Below the pieces are notes generated by a model. That model did not search any database. It saw only the letters and a list, made by a program, of their open reading frames with translations, and was not told the origin of the DNA. From Clostridia bacterium (GTDB lineage Bacteria; Bacillota; Clostridia; TANB77; CAG-508), in the NCBI GenBank assembly GCA_900753245.1, contig CAADYJ010000006.1, forward strand, positions 1 through 6,464: a stretch of 6,464 nt of DNA. The letters are read 5' to 3'. This document shows positions 4,752 through 6,464 of the stretch, one piece after another. The stretch's first letter is position 1; every line of letters begins with the position of its first letter. The position numbers were made by a program, and so were the translations under genes.

Positions 4752-4802
4752 TAAGAGACGCATGAGTCGGAACAGCTATGAGCCTTGAGAATCTGCTTGT
4801 AA

Positions 4803-4850
4803 CATAGCCCTATGGGCGTTATGAGTAAAACACCTCCTGCTAAGCCGGAG
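4803..4850 (+). repeat. Right-end hairpins of the IS
   Basis: The first hairpin has GCCC-TAT-GGGC (4807-4817), extended by CATA/TTATG pairing with a bulge (4803-4823). The second has CTCCTGC-TAA-GCCGGAG (4834-4850) with one internal mismatch. The second mirrors the left-end hairpin and is probably the one bound by the transposase; cleavage is expected a few bases further right. Confidence 0.65.
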
Positions 4851-4875
4851 AAATTTTATTTTTTTCGACAAACTA

Positions 4876-4904
4876 TTGCAAAAAAATATTTTTTAATATA
4901 AGAT
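4876..4904 (+). promoter_or_regulatory. Promoter of the surface-protein gene
   Basis: TTGCAA (4876-4881) and TAAGAT (4899-4904) are 17 bases apart. The predicted start is near 4911, giving a leader of about 27 nt. The -35 box lies only about 15 bases beyond the estimated right end of the IS, so the promoter seems to belong to the chromosome, but its upstream region was replaced by the element. Confidence 0.5.
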
Positions 4905-4937
4905 AGATAAAACAAAAGAAATTAGGGGGATAGTCAA

Positions 4938-6464
4938 ATGAAAAACAAAATTATATCAATTATGATATTATTAACAATTTTTATGTCAATGTTAAGTGTA
5001 TTAAGTAAGGTAAAAGCTTATTCAGGAGAATTGGATCCGGAAAATTATATAACTTTACCAACTACTATTTGGGTTGAAAATAATATAGGAACTGGAACAG
5101 CAAATGTTAGAGATGAAGGATTTTCTATTGCATATCAAAAAGTAGACATTTCAAAAGAGACTTATGATGGTATTTCTGAAAAACTTAATGATTATAATGC
5201 TCTTGTTAAAAGGTATAACAGTGGCGAATCAGTAACAGAAGATGAGATTAATCAAAAGAAAAATGATTATTATAATTCAATTCCAAATTATACAGACTCT
5301 TGGAAAAGTACTACAAATACACAAAATAATATTAAATTAGATTTTAGCAATTATACAGAAACAACAGATGTATATTTTATTTTATGGATTAAGGCTGGAA
5401 ATGCAACAAATACATATTACGATTTTTCTACATATTCTTCAAAAATAGAAAAATCTAATAATGAAACAACAAATACTCCAAATACTCCAGGAGAAAATGA
5501 AAAACCAAGTGGTGATTGGACAGATTTTTCAAATGCAAAATTTGAATTAAAAAAAGATGGAATTTCTTCAGCTTTAATAGAAATAACAGGAATTACTGGA
5601 AAAAACAATAATACATATTATATATATATATCATCAACAGCATCTAAACCAGATATAGCAAAAATTAGTGATGAAGAAAAAATAGCTTTAAAATATGCAG
5701 ATAATAAGTTTACAACTTCAAATAATGAAAAAGTTGCAAAAAAAATAGAATTAAATCAAGATTTGTATGCAAATGTAATAGAAGTTAATAATTCAACAGG
5801 AAAATCTGAAATAGTTTCATATGGAAATAAATTAGAAAGATTTGAAGAAGATAAATATAGTAATGCATTCCATTCTACATTTATTACAAATAATGGAAAT
5901 CAAATAATAACTACTTTTACACATGAAAAAACAAATAATAGAAAAATGCAAATAAAAATTGGAAAAATTAATAATACAACAATTTTAAATAAATTAAAAA
6001 ACCAAAATTCATCAGGATTTGCTGAACTATTAAAATATGCAAAAGAAAATAATGGAATATATGACAAAATAGTAAGTGCAGACAAAGATGATAACCATGC
6101 AATTGAATATAACGCAGGAGAAAGCTATAAAGATACAGAAAATAGTTTAATAGAGTTAAATGGATTAAAAAATGGAGAATATTATTTCATATATATAAAA
6201 ACTGAAGACGAAGATGGAAAATATATATCTAATGAGGCTGTTACATTAGCACAAGCAAATATAGTTGACAATAAAAATTGGGGATTATTTTTCTATGGTT
6301 CATCAGATTTTAAATGGGCAGACTTTGGAAATGCTACTGAAGATAAAGATAGTTCTGTAGCACCAGGTACTATACCTCAAACAGGAACAAAAACTATAAT
6401 AGCAATAGGAACTATTATAGTAATTGCAGGAATAGGAATTATTTGCTATAGTAAATATAAAAAA
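4938..6464 (+). CDS. Secreted, IPQTG-tailed surface protein (partial, 509 codons seen)
   Basis: The ribosome binding site AGGGGGA (4924-4930) lies 7 bases before the ATG, and the frame is open to the window edge. A signal peptide covers residues 1-27 (Lys at the N-terminus, hydrophobic core 5-22, likely cleavage after V-K-A). A first region (about 30-170) contains a helical segment with charged residues (75-115) and a strand-rich end (DVYFILWIKAGN, 144-155). A Thr/Asn/Pro-rich linker (174-192) leads to a second region (193-465), which opens with DWTDFSNAKFELKKDG (193-208) and has strand motifs such as TYYIYIS (226-232) and GEYYFIYIK (413-421). The C-terminus shows IPQTG (479-483), a hydrophobic helix (about 485-503) and a YSKYKK tail, the layout of sortase substrates with Ile in place of Leu. 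The stop codon must follow closely beyond 6464. The ectodomain family is not recognised; an adhesin or cell-wall structural role is inference. No sortase gene is visible. Confidence 0.85.
   Translation, partial: MKNKIISIMILLTIFMSMLSVLSKVKAYSGELDPENYITLPTTIWVENNIGTGTANVRDEGFSIAYQKVDISKETYDGISEKLNDYNALVKRYNSGESVTEDEINQKKNDYYNSIPNYTDSWKSTTNTQNNIKLDFSNYTETTDVYFILWIKAGNATNTYYDFSTYSSKIEKSNNETTNTPNTPGENEKPSGDWTDFSNAKFELKKDGISSALIEITGITGKNNNTYYIYISSTASKPDIAKISDEEKIALKYADNKFTTSNNEKVAKKIELNQDLYANVIEVNNSTGKSEIVSYGNKLERFEEDKYSNAFHSTFITNNGNQIITTFTHEKTNNRKMQIKIGKINNTTILNKLKNQNSSGFAELLKYAKENNGIYDKIVSADKDDNHAIEYNAGESYKDTENSLIELNGLKNGEYYFIYIKTEDEDGKYISNEAVTLAQANIVDNKNWGLFFYGSSDFKWADFGNATEDKDSSVAPGTIPQTGTKTIIAIGTIIVIAGIGIICYSKYKK

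Larger units (their letters stand above)
4128..4862 (+). mobile_element. IS200-type insertion sequence (solo tnpA)
   Basis: The element of roughly 730 bp carries one Y1 HUH transposase gene and no tnpB, as in the IS200 subgroup of IS200/IS605. The ends lack inverted repeats and instead carry subterminal hairpins: 4140-4158 on the left, and 4803-4823 plus 4834-4850 on the right. The left and right end hairpins resemble each other (CCGGC-TAT-GCCGG and CTCCTGC-TAA-GCCGGAG). A direct repeat GACGCAT flanks the gene (4214-4220 and 4757-4763). No target duplication is expected, because this family moves as single-stranded DNA. It lies immediately after a terminator stem and T-run, the kind of site IS200 elements are known to occupy. 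The exact ends are estimates and could shift by about 10 bases. Confidence 0.85.

Noticed and set aside
4128..4862. A tnpB/guide-RNA (omega RNA) system within the insertion sequence
   Set aside because: There is no room for and no trace of tnpB; the element has tnpA only.
5417..6085. Minus-strand ORFs opposite the surface-protein gene
   Set aside because: They are antisense shadows of a continuous 509-codon frame with a signal peptide and sorting tail; no ribosome binding sites are seen.
1..6464. CRISPR array, riboswitch aptamer, rRNA or prophage attachment site
   Set aside because: No regularly spaced repeats, conserved aptamer cores or rRNA-like stretches were found on either strand by eye.

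Overview
This is an AT-rich, low-GC stretch (A/T-heavy third codon positions, AGGAGG-type ribosome binding sites, classic -35/-10 promoters, U-tailed hairpin terminators). It most likely comes from a spore-forming member of the Clostridia. The evidence is the gene content: a YtvI-type AI-2E membrane protein, a small Cys-x-x-Cys/Pro-rich protein of the kind seen in clostridial spore-related gene sets, a clostridial-style Cys-rich CBS-pair protein, an IS200-type insertion sequence, and a wall-anchored surface protein with an IPQTG tail. The species cannot be named from the sequence.

Layout. Positions 1-162 hold a minus-strand 34-residue Asn/Lys-rich ORF that ends in a bidirectional hairpin terminator. 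Positions 163-655 are mostly intergenic and contain one sigma-A-type promoter, a start-less ORF remnant (265-423), and a strong extended -10 promoter feeding a divergent cytidylate-kinase-like gene (656-1345). A 160-aa probable spore-associated protein follows (1404-1886) and ends at a strong terminator (1904-1937). On the opposite strand, between this terminator and the next gene, lies the most unusual item: a 63-nt tRNA-Gly-like RNA (1957-2019, minus). It has its own near-consensus promoter and convergent terminator, but its anticodon region is about 8 nt too short for a normal tRNA.

Positions 2157-2597 encode a two-CBS-domain protein with 15 cysteines. Next is an AI-2E/YtvI-like membrane protein (2682-3783) broken by a single-base frameshift at about 3381. 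A promoter-driven 66-aa orphan protein (3879-4079) ends at a 15-bp-stem terminator. A solo IS200-type element (about 4128-4862) sits immediately after that terminator; its TnpA looks intact, with HUH and Tyr-x-x-x-Gln motifs, end hairpins, a structured 5' leader and a possible antisense promoter. About 75 bases beyond its right end begins a 509-residue secreted protein (4938 to the window edge) with a signal peptide, a beta-rich ectodomain and an IPQTG sorting-like tail. Its stop codon lies just outside the window.

There is no single obvious multi-gene system. The window is a set of short transcription units with a sporulation flavour, plus one mobile element. The best candidates for something undescribed are the promoter-driven truncated tRNA-like RNA, the Cys-rich CBS protein, and the orphan small proteins.
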